DNA of 64,000 nt from Celoporthe dispersa. Lineage: Eukaryota; Ascomycota; Sordariomycetes; Diaporthales; Cryphonectriaceae. Positions within the stretch are counted from its first letter, which is position 1, and the number at the start of each line of letters is the position of its first letter. Below are positions 25,497 to 37,478 of this stretch, piece after piece. The translations under genes were made by a program, and so were the position numbers. A model generated the notes under the pieces. That model worked only from the letters and a program-made list of their open reading frames with translations, did no database searches and was not told where the DNA came from. The stretch is taken from the NCBI GenBank assembly GCA_016584495.1, contig WAID01000007.1, forward strand, positions 4,016,001 to 4,080,000, given 5' to 3'.

Positions 25497-27020
25497 ATGC
25501 TCAACCCACCAGGCCACACCAGCCGCGATGGGTACCAGTGGACCCCAGAGTCCGGCCTCCAGGCCGGTGTGCCCTGTCTGGGCACGATCCAGCCCCGAAC
25601 CAAGCTCGCCGCAGACAAGAGCACCATCTACGACGTCGCAGTCGTCGGAGCGGGCTACACCGGCCTCACGGCCATCCGCGACCTCGCCACGACCGGCCAC
25701 AAGACTGTGCTGGTCGAAGCCCGCGACCGGATCGGCGGGCGGTCCTGGTCGTCCAATATCGGCGGGTACCCGTTCGAGATGGGCGGTACCTGGGTGCACT
25801 GGACGCAGCCGTTCATCTGGCGGGAGCTGTTCCGGTACAACCTCCTGGGGGAGAACCTCGAGGTCTCCATGTCCAGCGAGGGCGGCATCAACAAGTGCGC
25901 CGTCAGGACATCCGAGGACCAGCCCCCGGTGTTCCTCACCAAGGAGCGCGAGGACGAGGTCTCGGCGAGCGCGCTGAGGAAGCTCGTCAATGTCGACGGC
26001 CAGCTCGGCCGCACCGTCATCCCCCTCCCGCACCAGGCACTGCACAACAGGGCGGCCGTCTCCGTCTACGACAAGATGTCCCTGGCCGACCGGTTCGCCC
26101 AGATCGAGCACGACCTGACCCCGCTCGAGAGGAACCTGCTCGAGGGGTTCCTGAGCATCACCTGCGGCGGCCAGTGGGAGGACGCCTCCTTCTTCGAGAT
26201 GCTGCGGTGGTGGGCGCTGGCCAACTGGGACTACCGGAATTTCATGGAGATGGGCCTGACATACAAGCTCCGGTGCGGACAGAGCGGTCTCCAGAGGTGT
26301 CTCTTTGACGAGGCGAGCGCGAGTGGCAACCTGGCGTACAGCTTCTCCACGCCCGTGGCGAGCGTGCGCGACGGCGGCGGCGGGCTGGTGGAGATCCAGG
26401 GCCGAAACGGAGAGCTGTTTAGGGCCAAGAGGGTCATCTGCACGATCCCGCTGAACGTGCTGTACACGGTCCAGTTCACGCCCGCGCTGCTGCCGCTGAA
26501 GAAGCAGGCCAGCCTCGAGGGCCACGCCAACCACGTCGTCAAGTGCCATGTGGAGGTCGCAAAGCCCGAGCTGCGGTCGCTGGGCTCGTTCAACTACCCG
26601 CACGGCAAGCTCACGTACGCCTTTGGCGACGGCACGACGCCTGCCGGCAACACGCACCTGGTCTCCTTCGGGAGCTCGCTGCCAGGCGTCCACCTCCAGC
26701 CCGAGGAGGATATCAAAGAGACCCTAGAGGCCTGGAGAGGGCTGCTTCCGGACACGGATGACAAGGATCTCAAGAGGGTGGTTTTCCACAACTGGCACAA
26801 GGATGAGTTTGCGCAAGGAGCTTGGGAGTGGTTCAGGCCAAACCAGGTCTCCAAGTACCTGGACGCCCTGCGGGAGAGGCAGGGCAACATCTGGTTTGGC
26901 AGTGCGGACTGGGCGATGGGATGGCGTGGGTTCTTGGACGGAGGTATTGAGGATGGACAGCGCGTTGCCAAGGAGGTGGCGGATGACCTGAAGGCGAAGG
27001 TGGTCACGGCGAACCTGTGA
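25497..27020 (+). CDS. Flavin-containing amine oxidase (MAO-N-like)
   Basis: FAD enzyme that oxidises a primary or other amine to the imine/aldehyde, with ammonia and H2O2. One exon, 507 aa. The dinucleotide-binding motif VAVVGAGYTG (about residues 47-56) is followed by RIGGRSWSS (GG doublet) and GGTWVHW. The C-terminal FAD-contact region reads WFGSADWAMGWRGFLDGGIEDG. These fit the fungal monoamine oxidase N group. No signal peptide is seen. The protein ends in ANL, a variant of the peroxisomal PTS1 tail known from catalase (KANL); most MAO-N-type enzymes are peroxisomal, so peroxisomal location is possible but unproven. Divergent with the permease: uptake followed by oxidation. Polyamine or other amine substrates cannot be told apart here. 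The frame is clean. Confidence 0.9.
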   Translation: MLNPPGHTSRDGYQWTPESGLQAGVPCLGTIQPRTKLAADKSTIYDVAVVGAGYTGLTAIRDLATTGHKTVLVEARDRIGGRSWSSNIGGYPFEMGGTWVHWTQPFIWRELFRYNLLGENLEVSMSSEGGINKCAVRTSEDQPPVFLTKEREDEVSASALRKLVNVDGQLGRTVIPLPHQALHNRAAVSVYDKMSLADRFAQIEHDLTPLERNLLEGFLSITCGGQWEDASFFEMLRWWALANWDYRNFMEMGLTYKLRCGQSGLQRCLFDEASASGNLAYSFSTPVASVRDGGGGLVEIQGRNGELFRAKRVICTIPLNVLYTVQFTPALLPLKKQASLEGHANHVVKCHVEVAKPELRSLGSFNYPHGKLTYAFGDGTTPAGNTHLVSFGSSLPGVHLQPEEDIKETLEAWRGLLPDTDDKDLKRVVFHNWHKDEFAQGAWEWFRPNQVSKYLDALRERQGNIWFGSADWAMGWRGFLDGGIEDGQRVAKEVADDLKAKVVTANL

Positions 27021-27290
27021 AGAAAGGTAGAGAGTGATATCATGGCTATACACACACATAGTGGGCAGATGTGCCATGAATAATGTGCATCGTACATGGA
27101 CAGCATTGATGACATGTGACCATACCGCTTGTGGGGGGGAGACGGCTGAGGGCCGAAAATGGAGGCATACGTGGCCCCAAGTGTGAGATGCTAGAAGGTT
27201 ATCGCCCTATTGAAGAAAGAAGGCTCTCGCGAGCGGTATCTAAATGCTTATAGTGAGTGTCATGGTTCTTGTTCATGCCGTCGTCGTGGG

Positions 27291-29850
27291 TCATAGGTAG
27301 TTCGCCAGGTCTATATGGCCCCCTCCACCCGTCTCGAGGAGCGGGAAGAGGTTCAGGCCCCCGAAGTTGGATTCGTCGCCGTCGAAGACGGTGTTCATCA
27401 GCGACAGGTCTGGGCTGCGGGATAGATTGTTCGACATGGTGAGGAAGGCTGGGTCGAGGTCACTGAAGAACGGAGAGCCCGGGCCAAAGCTGCTGCCGCC
27501 TGTCGGGTGGTGACTGTGGTAGGGGTGGTGGTGGTGGCTGTCGGACATGGCCTCGCCGTGGCTCATATCCCGCTCCTTGCTGCCCATCCCTAGGGGACTG
27601 GCCATCTTGCGCGTGAACTCGGGCGACCTACGGGCCATGGCAGCGCCGTCCGCGTCGCGGGGACCGTGGGGGAGGAGCCCGAACAGCTGGGCGGAGCTCT
27701 CGGTCCGCTGCAGGCGCTCCTGGACCTCCTTCTTCTCTAGGTACTCTAGCGCGGTGGTGAGCAGGGACCTGGAGATCATGGCGTACTGGGCTGCGTGGGT
27801 GTCGATCTTGGCGAAGTAATCCAGGGCAGTCATGGACATTCGTGCGTATTTCTCCAGGACGCGGCCAAAGCTACCCAGGAGACCGGCGCCTAGGACGAGA
27901 GAGCCAGCAAAGAGCCATGAGCTAAATGTGGGGAAGCGCATTAGTGTTTAAATGTCAACAACAAGAAGGAGAAGACGACTTGTGTGGAAACCTACACGAG
28001 GATGGGCCGCCGCCCGGTCACCGACCCCTTCTCGATCAGGTCCAGGACCTGGTCCACCATCAGGCTGGCAGCGTCGATACATGCGTCTGCCAGCTTTGAC
28101 TTGCCAGAGACGAGCCCGGCCCTGCCGTAGATGGTGGTGGGCTCGGGCGACAGCCGCCTGTACAGCTCGTACATGAGAAAGGGCCTCGAGACGAGCATGA
28201 CGGCATAGTAGTACGTGGCCAGCACCTGGCAGGCGCCGCTGACCTCGGCGGAGTGCTCGCCCTCGGCGGGGAGGACACAACCCGCTTCAGCTGGTGGAGC
28301 CACCTGACGGAGAAGTCTCTCAGCTGGCGCGAGATGCCCTCGGTCAGCTGGAAGGTGATCTTGCGGCGCGAGTAGACCTCGAGCACGATGCCCTCGAGGA
28401 TCAGGAAGATCTGCACCGAGGCGTTGAGCACGTCGTAGAGCTCGTGGCCCTGGGCGTCGACCTGGCGGTAGGGCACGGTGCAGTCGACGTCGCTGACGCA
28501 GGGCGGGCGGCCCATGGACGTGCTGAGGAACAGGTCGACGATGCGCAGGCTCTTCCAGATCCTGTCCCTGTGGCGGTGGACCTCGTGGCCGAAGCGGCTG
28601 TTGACCTCGGTCCTGTGCACGCCGATGGAGTAGGCGGCGCGGACGGCGAGGCCGAAGAACAAGAAGGCCCCGTTGATCTGGCAGGCGCAGAGCATGTACA
28701 GGGTGACGAGGATGAAGGCCTGGACGGTCTCGATGCTGAGGCTGCCGTTGAGGGTGGCCAGGGCGTGGTCGCGCGCGTGCTCAAAGTAGAGCTGGGCGCG
28801 GTCCTCGTCGGCCCGCTGCGTGCCGAGGGCCAGCACGAGATAGTTGACGGCCGAGGCGACGTCGTCGGCGCGGTGCCCCCCGGCGATGCTGTTGGATGCC
28901 CACAGGGTGATGTCCTCGGCCAGGCGCGCCTCGCTGACGAACAGGTCGACCATGCCAGAGGTCACGGACAGGTACGCCGCCACAGCGCCCGGGATGTCCT
29001 CCCTGTCCACCGGGGGGCGGGGCTGGGGCGGCGGGGCCAGACATGAGGGACGACCGCGAGGTGGCATTCTCGAGCACCGAGTAGCGGCTCGTCTGGGGCG
29101 CGAAGGCGTTGGGGTCGACGCGCGAGGTGACCAGCTGGCGCACGGTCTGGAAGAAGGACAGCGGGGCGCAGTCGCCGATGAAGATGAGTTTTCCCTGGGC
29201 GTCACAGAGGAGACGTGCCTCGCGGGGCACCTCGGCCTCCCTCGTGGTCCTCGGGCGACGTGATGGGGTGGTCATCACCACCGCTGCCGCTGCCGCGAGG
29301 AGGCGGTGTGGCTGGCTTTATCGGGGACGGCCCGGGAAGGGTGTTGCTGTCCTGCAAGCCGTGGTGTGCAGGGGCTGCGGTGATGCTTGTATGGCGCTGG
29401 TGCTGCTTCAGGCGGGCCGTGCCCTGCTCGCTGCCGCCATGATGAGACGCAGACGGTGAGTCCAGGCTCGGCGTCCTGTGCTGCGTCCTCGGCCTCGGTT
29501 GACGACGCTGCCTTGGAGGCGAGTATCTGCAGGTGTGTGGTCGCTGGCGACGGGTGCAGTAACTGCACGGTAGCTTGCCGTCACACTTGACTGCCGGACC
29601 GTCAGTATTGTTGGAGGCAGAGGGTGAAAAAGAAATGAAGGGGTAAAAAAAAAAAAAAGAGAGAGAGAAGGAGGAAGCCCGGGGCGGAGCGGATATGCTC
29701 ACCTTTTCTGGCCTTGCATCCGTCACAGGCATTGGCCACACGGCTGCGAATCAGATGAGGCTCCTCGTGTGCATCCTGCTCACTTGGACGGCGTGCAGAG
29801 GAGTCAGTAGTTGGGTCGGCAGCGTCGGTGGTGGCGGCTGTAGCATCCAT
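27291..29850 (-). CDS. Zn(II)2Cys6 transcription factor with fungal_trans domain (TF2)
   Basis: Nuclear regulator. Exon 1 (29703-29850) and exon 2 (27996-29590) join to give the cluster ACDGCKARKVKCDGKLPC..., spacing CX2CX6CX5CX2C plus a last Cys (HTCRYSP). The middle homology region is typical (YMLCACQINGAFLFFGLAVR, AYSIGVHRTEVN, SMGRPPCVSDVDC). The last exon (27291-27921) holds a histidine-rich stretch and a short acidic end (DLDPAFLTMS). Three single-base faults break the frame: an extra G at 29239-29241, an extra C at 29012-29017 (run of six), and a missing base at 28268-28271. Correcting all three gives 791 codons. Start is the first ATG in frame with good context. It lies between the amine oxidase and TF3 and may control either. 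Confidence 0.82.
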
Positions 29851-31136
29851 CGCAGCCTTTGAGACAAGACAAAGTGAGACGCTGCTGCTGGTGCTGTTGC
29901 AGGGGCGTGTGCGTGCGGAGAGAGGGCTGAGACGAATCGAAGTCGAGTCTTTAACAAGGGTGGGTACCACCTGCCCTCCCTCGTTGAATGCCCACATGCC
30001 CAAGTAAGCAAGCACCAGGCGGGTACATCAGCAGGGGACCAGCGCCCTGGTGGAACTAGGCACGGCTGGATCCCATTGGTCCGAGGAGACTGACTCGGGG
30101 GGCCAGAACAGTGTGTGGATGGCCCTGCGGGGGAGAAAAGACTCCCCCCGGAAAAAGGAAGAAGAGGGCCTAGACGTGCTAAACAACCTGCTGACCCAGG
30201 TTCAAGCCGGAACAGGGGGTCGCCTGGAAAACCACCCACGGTAATAAGCTGGCATAGAACGGACCGGGGGAGTTCTTTTCGTCCTGGCTACAGATGACTG
30301 GCTCATCTCAGATACATTGATTGACATTGACGTCCATGGTAGTAGAAGCAGAATGGCCGCTTGAGACTCCTCTTGCCGAGACAGCTCTATCTCTGAGCAA
30401 CACGCCGATACGTGTCTGACTGAATGCATTCGATACCTACTCAAGTTCGGTTATGAGGCCTCGCACCAGCCGACAAAATTACAGGTCTACCTTTCAATAC
30501 AGTTCAATCCTGGGGTCTTCAATGATACTTTTGGTGACCTCTCCATTTTTTCAATTTTATTTTTGAACAGCATCGGACCAGCTTCCCGCCACCATCTCGA
30601 GTTGTCTTGCTGACTCTGGCCGGCAGACACAAGCACAGTCGAAGGACGACAACAAGCAGCCGAGCAAGAATGCGAAAAACCGTCATGTGAAATGTGAGCA
30701 TCTCAGCCGAAAAGATGGCAGAACCTTTGCTAGAGTCACATGTTGGACTGAGCATCTTTGAGAACCAGGGACAAGAAGTAGTAGATTTATGGGGTCTAAG
30801 CCTGCCCATAAGCGCGACCTACTCTGCAAACTCCGTCTACCAGGTAATTAATACTATGTATGTAGACCTGCCAGGGCTATGGCGCAATCCCGGCGGAGGC
30901 GCTGCCAATGCTTCCCAAAGAAGCCAAACGCGTTCATTCGTAGATCACCGTCTCTCGCCAACTGCCAGAGCCATGAGCGCAATAATAAATAAAACATCAC
31001 GGGAAGTGGAGAACGATTGAGTGTGGAGTAGACCTCCTCTTTCTACAATGTAGTGCCTACGTCCTATTCTCTTTTTCTCCAAGTCCGCCTCCACTCCCGT
31101 TCTTCAGCCTCCTTCTCCAAATCATCCACTCACAAG
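29851..31136. promoter_or_regulatory. Divergent promoter region TF2 / TF3
   Basis: 1.29 kb between the starts of two regulator genes read away from each other. No coding signal. One GCCGAGCAAG (30659-30668) is close to, but not the same as, the CCGAGCGAGG motif found further right. Confidence 0.4.
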
Positions 31137-34100
31137 ATGGAGGCCCGAGGACAGTGTCCAGCAAACTCACGCCCAAATAACGGTGTTATGTCACCTTCTC
31201 CTGCTATCACAAGTACCTCTCCTCATCACCGCCGTGGATCACAAAACACGAGGGCTGCGATCCACCGCACGCGGACGGGATGTCGCACATGCAGGCAGAG
31301 GAAGGTGAGAATCAGAGAGAGAGAGAGAGAGAGAGAGAGGAAGGGGCGAGAGAGGTCGAGTTCTCTCTTGAAGCTGTAGAACTGATCCTGCTCTCCTCTG
31401 CTGTCATGCTAATGCTTACCGCAGATCAAATGTAGCGAGGACAAGCCAGCGTGTCTCCAATGCCGCAAGGGCCGAAGGACATGCGAGTGGGCAGGGCCAG
31501 GGCCAAGGAGGGCAGGACTCTCGAGAAGGGCGAACGCGACCGCTTGCGACGCCTGCAGAGACAAGAAGGTGTGTCATCCACTGTGCCGGGGCGTGTTTCC
31601 GTACTTTCCATGAAGCTCACACTTGTTATGTCGTGTTAGCTGAAATGTGTTGGGGACATACAACACTCTTGTGATAAGTGCACCAGCTTGGGTATCGAAT
31701 GCGTACGGACTCGGCGAGGTTCCAGACCTTTAACAGCCCAGGCTCTCACGCACCCGCCGGAAGACACCATCAGCAATGATTCGGATGCCTTCCTTCCTCC
31801 TGCCGCCCTGCCACCTCCGACAATTCCCATTCCACCCTCACGAGTGAGCCCTCAACCCGCCGAGAGTGACAACTCACCTCAACCAAGACAAGGTCGGCAG
31901 GAAGAAGCCCAGGGCTCGCTGTTACCACCAACCAACAACGAGGCATCATTAGAATCGACGCCCCTAGGACAGTTGCCAATAGGCAAAGAGCTCGAGGACC
32001 TAGTACAGCTGTACTTTTCCTCGGTCCACCGTGCGTGTTGCGATTGATCAATACAACATCTTCGACGATTAAAAAAAATTGACTAACTTGCCGTTCATCT
32101 CAGATTTCGGGTTCTTTACCTTTCTCCATCCGCTTCATTTCAATCGTCTCCTGGCCAAGGGCAAGGCTCCTCGAGAACTTACTCTGATTATGATTGCCAA
32201 CGCAGTGCGGTAAGTAACCACTCGCTCTCTTCGATGGTGCTTCCTATACCAAAGGCCGCCTTTCCTAACCATGGACTGTAGGTTTGCTGCCGAGGCTACT
32301 GCAGAGAACTTGGCCAGGGCAGATGCCTGGGCGGACGCTGCCATCAGTGCCCTTCTCCCTCGCATCTACCAAGGCTTCGGGGCCATCCAGCTCATGGTAT
32401 GTGGTCACAAAACGAACAGCTCCCCTTCTACCTCTCAGGGCACTGGCCTGATTTCAAGTGATAGTCCTTGCTCCTAGCCCAGCACTACGATCTGAACCGT
32501 GGCAACTTTACATCCGCCTGGCTGTTGGGAGCCAACTGCACAAGGCAAGTGATTAGCTGATAGGTCCTTGCGCGACCGCGCCTGGGTTCCTCATCGCGCC
32601 TCACTTCTGGACACTCCCAGCGTGATGATAAATTAACGAAAACCCATCTAGGATGATGCAGATGATGTCCCTACAGACGTTGGACCGGACGTATCCAGCC
32701 AGTCTGATATCCAACCTACGCCTCTCCCCGCTTCTCTCCTGCGAGGCTCTCCGCCGTGTTGCGTGGTCCGCCTTCTTCACCGACAGCATTGTTGACGGTG
32801 GTCGCTTTGGTTTCCACACGATTGAAGAGAGCGCGTACCGCCTCCAGCTCCCTTGTGAGCAGGCCGTCTTCCTGGGCAACGAAGCCGTCGTTACTGAACC
32901 TCTCCGTCACGACCCCGAGACGCCTTCGGGTGGCACCAGCGGTAATACCAAGTCCCAGGGGTACGCACCGCTCGATATGTCCGCATATCTTATCCGAACG
33001 GCGGCGACACGTCGCCGCGCCCTGCACTTTGCATTTCGAGCCTCACACCAAGAGCAGACAGTCCAGGCCTTGTCGGCTGAGGTGGCTGCTCTCGAGGCCG
33101 AGATCGAGCAGGTAATCACCACCCTGCCGAGGCGGTTTCATTTCAACGCCGACAACATGTTTCTCCATCGGGACCGACTCGTCACCTTTATCCTCCTGCA
33201 CGTCCTACGCCACAACCTCTTCATCGTTATCGGCCGAGCCATGTTATATATATACCCACGTGATCCTCTCCTCCAAGAACTGATACCCGAGGTCCGACGA
33301 AAGAGACTATCGCATGCCCTGCCTATCGCCGGCCTCATTTCCGAAGGGCGCAAGGCAGGCATCAGCTTCGATCCTCAGATCGGGGTCCAGGCCTACGTCG
33401 CCTTGGAGAGTAAGGCCATCATCCCATAACCATGCGTCTCTCCTTCCTCTGGCTTCAGCTTAGCACGGCGTCGTACTGATCATACCAAAATCATCCCTCT
33501 CTCTCACAGTCCTCTTGTTCGAACCGCGCCGCCTGGCCGAGATAGATCCGCTGGTTGACCCCAAGGCACCCGGGCTGCTCGAGGCCATCACTCATCTCCT
33601 TGCGGTAGTCCGGGACATTGGAGACCGGTCCGAGTTTGTGAAACAACTGGTGAGTTGTTATCACCAAGTGGCACTGTTGCTGGCACAGCCACAGCGCTGA
33701 CCCGAATGGCATTTAACAAAAACAGCATATCGAAGCAGTCCTCCGCCTCCTGCGGCACGACCATATCAACCTCCTGAGTCAGAAGGACCTGGCCGCATTT
33801 CAAAGGTGCGTCCATAATTAGGTCCACGCTCAGCTCTCGCGCGCCGTTCTTTGCTTCTTCTTTTTGAAAATACTAAAATAAATCTTCGCAGCGAATATCG
33901 ACTTGTAGGCCAGGAAGCGGCCGAGTACGATTTCCGGGACTTCAGGTGGGCCAAGCTCGAGCGACTGCGCCGGGGCGCCAGATCCTCTGCCGCCAACATG
34001 GTCCGCGACGAGGCCCTGCTCGAGTTCAAAGTCGGCGAGGAGACGGCCGCTCCCTCGGCAGTACCTTCACCGCGCCTCGATGCCCTGGATGTCAATAGCA

Positions 34101-34327
34101 GCACCTTGGCTCGACCTGCGGGCAGCACCCAGCTCCTTGCCTTCTCCGGACCGTCCAACCCCGTCGATCCAGCGGATGCGCAGAGTGTTGATGAGACTAA
34201 CCTGACGCATGCCTCGTGGCTGTCACGGGGCTTTGCTGGGCCTGAGCGTGGGAACCAGCTTTCTTCGCTGGAGTGGTCCTCTTGGCTCTTTGATGAGTCT
34301 GCAGATGCTACATTGTTAGACTGGTGA
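31137..34327 (+). CDS. Transcription factor with two Zn(II)2Cys6 clusters (TF3)
   Basis: Regulator with two complete zinc binuclear clusters in tandem. Cluster 1 is GCRTCRQRK joined to IKCSEDKPACLQCRKGRRTC (CX2CX6CX6CX2CX6C). Cluster 2 is ACDACRDKK joined to LKCVGDIQHSCDKCTSLGIEC (CX2CX6CX7CX2CX6C). Each cluster is split by an intron at the same place, after the first basic segment. A Pro/Ser linker and a long helical domain follow (VQLYFSSVHHFGFFTFLHP, LLGANCTRMMQMMSLQTLDR). Ten exons: 31137-31304, 31425-31568, 31640-32030, 32104-32209, 32282-32396, 32483-32544, 32652-33409, 33510-33649, 33726-33805, 33892-34327; 799 aa, no frame breaks. The intron 32545-32651 is GC-AG (AAG|GCAAGT). Target genes are unknown; the MFS/sulfatase/GH79 set beside it is the obvious candidate. 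Confidence 0.88.
32545..32651 (+). other. GC-AG intron of TF3
   Basis: Donor AAG|GCAAGT, acceptor ATCTAG. Needed to join ANCT to RMMQMMS in frame; the whole ten-exon model is divisible by three. Confidence 0.8.
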
Positions 34328-34614
34328 CCTTTCGGGGACTGGGGCGCGTTTGATGGATATCTTAACAGAGCTCCAGTTTTAGATCTAGCCAGCTGTGTGT
34401 CACTGCACATTGCCCATCTCTGCATGATTCTTACGCAAGGTTTGAAATAAATACAGCTGCCGAGGGGACCCCTGAGCATGGAAGGATCCAAGGCGATGAA
34501 TTGATATTATCTGCAGCTGTCACATGCAACGAGCATCCATGGAGTGCCGATTAATCAAACGACTGGTCGAACAGTGCTAAGTGTTCCTTAACATACGCAT
34601 TTGCTTTCATCCCT

Positions 34615-36846
34615 TCACCTGATGCCGAAACTCCTCCTTACATATTCTTTTACATTATCGATGAAGACGTCTGGGTTTCCAGGCAAAGGGCCACGGATCT
34701 CACTTTCCTCCTCAAGCTGGCCCACCCGTCGTTCAGCCTCAGTGTATTGTATGTCCGTAGACCGAAAAGGATTGTACGGCACGGCGAAGATAGCATCGAT
34801 TTCTTCCAGTGCACGACCCTACATTGAGAAGAAGAAAAAAACATTGGTCACCACATTAGTCCCATGTCTACCATTACAATGCGTAGGGAGGCCACCGGCA
34901 GACTCACCTTTGTCTCCGGGAGAACAAAGAACGTGAAGGCGAGCGCTAGAATCGACAGGCTGCCAAACACCCAGCCGACTTTGAAATGGATATTGTCGAT
35001 CATGTAGGGGATGATAAAGTTGACAATAAAGGCCCACACGACGTTCCACGCCGTTCCGAGGGCTTGGGTCTTCTCGCGGACGGCGGCAGAGGGGACTTCG
35101 CCGCCGAGGAGGTATGGGATGGAAGCACCGCCCATCTGGAGTGTCCCGGAGGTGGGAACTGTCAGCGGGACCAAACACTCATAGGACTCGCTTGTGGGTT
35201 TGTATAATCATGGAGAATGCTGACGGCTTACATTATAAGAAAAGGCGTAGAGCATGAAGGCTGCCACGACAGCGTTGGACTCGGTAGCAGTCCTGTTGGA
35301 CATCTCGCCAATACCAGCAAGAAGATACATCCAGAATGCCTGAAAAAAGTAAGAGATCAAGAGATTATATCGACGACTGCGTAGATAGACTTGTTAGTAG
35401 AGCACACTATGCCACAGGACACTGAAAAAGGTGGCAATCTCTCCTCCCACTCACCCAATCCTGTCGACCATGTACATGGCTGGGATGACGGCCAGGAAGC
35501 TCAGACAGCTATTGATGACGGGGTAGATGAAGGCTTGGGCGGCGTAGCCATTTTCTTTGTAGAAGGTAGTCTGGTATGTCGAGACGAAGGCTTGGCCGGT
35601 AGTCTGGATTGGCACATTTTCTGTTAGTGAAGAAACATTCCGGAATTACAGTTATTTAATCCTCTAGTAAGTCCTCATCAACTCACCTGCTGAAAGAAAT
35701 AAGACCCCATGACGATCAATGTTCGGCGGAGATTAGTTCCTCGCACGAGGTCAAGCCATGGAGCCTTGTGCACGTGCTCCTCGAGGGCATCCCTAATCGC
35801 CTGGATCTCAGCCTCGCATACCCCCTGGGCAACGTCATGCTTGCTCCTTAGACGCCGTAGGGCGGCGATGGCGTCTTCGTCGCGGTCTTTGGACAGGAGC
35901 CATCGAGGAGAGTCGGGGATGAACAGAGTGAAGACGGCAATCACTAGATGACCACGTATTAGTCTCTCGACAGGCAAAAGAGTGCAGTTATCAGATGTAG
36001 GGACTTCGCACAAGTAGGGAAGATGAACTGGATGCCCGTGACAGTCTTCCAGCCGACCGAGTCGATGCTGGCCGAGAACTTCTTATTGACACCAGTTGCA
36101 AGGACGCTTCCGGCGTTGAGGAAGAGCTGCAAGGAAACGACGACGAGGCCGCGGAACGAGGCCGGAACAATCTCAGACTGGTATGTGCTGTGGCAATGGT
36201 TAGACCTGTCAGTCTTCTCTCGTCCCGGCTGCATTCTTCTGGAGCAGGATCGCCTCACGTCACATCGACCTCCACGAGACCGACCGAGATGTAAACGATG
36301 ATGCGGCCGATGACGAACTGCGCGTATCGGCCAGACCCGGCCTCGGAACCGGCGGCGGTGATCTCGACTATACAGAAACCAGCCAGGTCAGTCAAGGCAA
36401 GAGCGCCAGGTTGGTAGAAAGAAACCAAGAACAAGAACAAGCATAGTAACTCACTGATGACGCCGATGGCCGAGATGACCGAGAGGCCTTGGAATACCAT
36501 GCGGTGGCCAAACTTCTCAATGGCTGGGCCGGCACCCAGACAGCCTATAAACTTGCCAATGAAGGGCAGAGAGGATAGGAGCGAGGTCTGGAGGGAGTCG
36601 AAGGCGTAGGTTCCGGTCTCTGGGTCGTACGTTCCGAATTGTGATATGAATCCCTGACGAGTTTGGCGAATAAGTAATACTGTCCAAAAATCATGTGCTC
36701 GGAAAGTCTCTACTTGCTGTGTTTGCCAGAATGCCGCCGAAGCTGCCCGTGTCGTACCCGAAGAGCATATCGCCCACGAGCAGACAGAAACAGGAGAAGA
36801 GAAGCATCGGGGTCAGCATCGACCCAGCGGATCGTGGTTTCGACAT
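34615..36846 (-). CDS. MFS sugar porter
   Basis: Plasma-membrane sugar transporter of the major facilitator superfamily. N-terminus GDMLFGYDTGSFGGILA (TM1 signature), then GKFIGCLGAGPAIEKFGHR, RFVIGR-like FVIGRIIVYISVG, TYQSEIVPASFRG, IPDSPRWLLSKDRDEDA, GSYFFQQTTGQAF, DRIGRR, TSGTLQMGGASIPYLLGGEVP and the end-loop LPETKGRALEEIDAIFA. Nine exons (34615-34818, 34908-35186, 35232-35376, 35455-35603, 35687-35943, 36012-36187, 36259-36367, 36455-36653, 36718-36846), 548 aa, frame clean. The first intron (36654-36717) is GC-AG (GCAAGT). It is divergent with the sulfatase across a 0.6 kb promoter with repeated CCGAGCGAGG motifs. Substrate (hexose, uronate or disaccharide) cannot be read from the sequence. 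Confidence 0.9.
36654..36717 (-). other. GC-AG intron of the MFS gene
   Basis: Donor ACA|GCAAGT, acceptor CGTCAG. Joins GGILANT to GFISQFGTYDP, as expected in sugar porters. Confidence 0.75.
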
Positions 36847-37478
36847 GGTGTCCAGTCTGTCTGGAGGCCGTCTGGGATGGGAAAACGGGTGTAGGTTTTT
36901 GGCGGTGTAACAATCGATTGATTATCTCAGTAAGTAAACAAAGAAGCAGGCCGTGTTATAGAGTATGAACTGCTGTGTGCAACGCACCAGGACTGGTCTA
37001 CGCATCATGCGCATGTCTGCAATGTGGTGGCACCTGGAGTGGCACCTCAGTGGTCAGCTCCATATTTATGATCCATATGGGACTATCATCCAGACCATCC
37101 CAAGCGAGGGCGGAGTCGAGACCGCAATGAGAGTCCTCGCTCGGAGACGGAAGCCTTGCTCGCGCCATCGTCACGAGCGAGCACGAACCGCATCATAGCC
37201 GTTCCGAGCGAGGACTAGGTTGCGGGCTGCCTCGCTCGGAACTGGCCCCTGTTTTCTATACCAAGCGAGCCGCTATTGTTCTTACAAGAACCGTTGCCAG
37301 CGCCTCTTAAACAATAATTCTGAAGACCGATTGTCTTGGCGCCTAAATGTTGCCAAACCACGGATCTCTGCCGAGACTGTGTTGTTCTCAGGATTGTGAA
37401 CGTCGTCTCCCTGCGCCAGTCTAGAACTTTTTCCTCTGCACAATTCTTTCCCAGCTCGTTACCAGTACAGGTTCCAAC
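36847..37478. promoter_or_regulatory. Divergent MFS/sulfatase promoter with repeated GAGCGAGG motifs
   Basis: Holds at least six related sites: AAGCGAGG 37102-37109, TCCTCGCTCGGA 37134-37145, CGAGCGAGCA 37174-37183, TTCCGAGCGAGGA 37202-37214, CCTCGCTCGGAA 37230-37241 and CCAAGCGAGC 37261-37270. Two of them form exact 12-base inverted copies of 37202-37214. The same core recurs before GH79. A shared regulator site is inferred; the binding protein is unknown. Confidence 0.6.

Noticed and set aside
25416..26693. 425-codon - strand frame opposite the amine oxidase
   Set aside because: Composition typical of antisense of high-GC3 genes; the + strand has clear FAD motifs.
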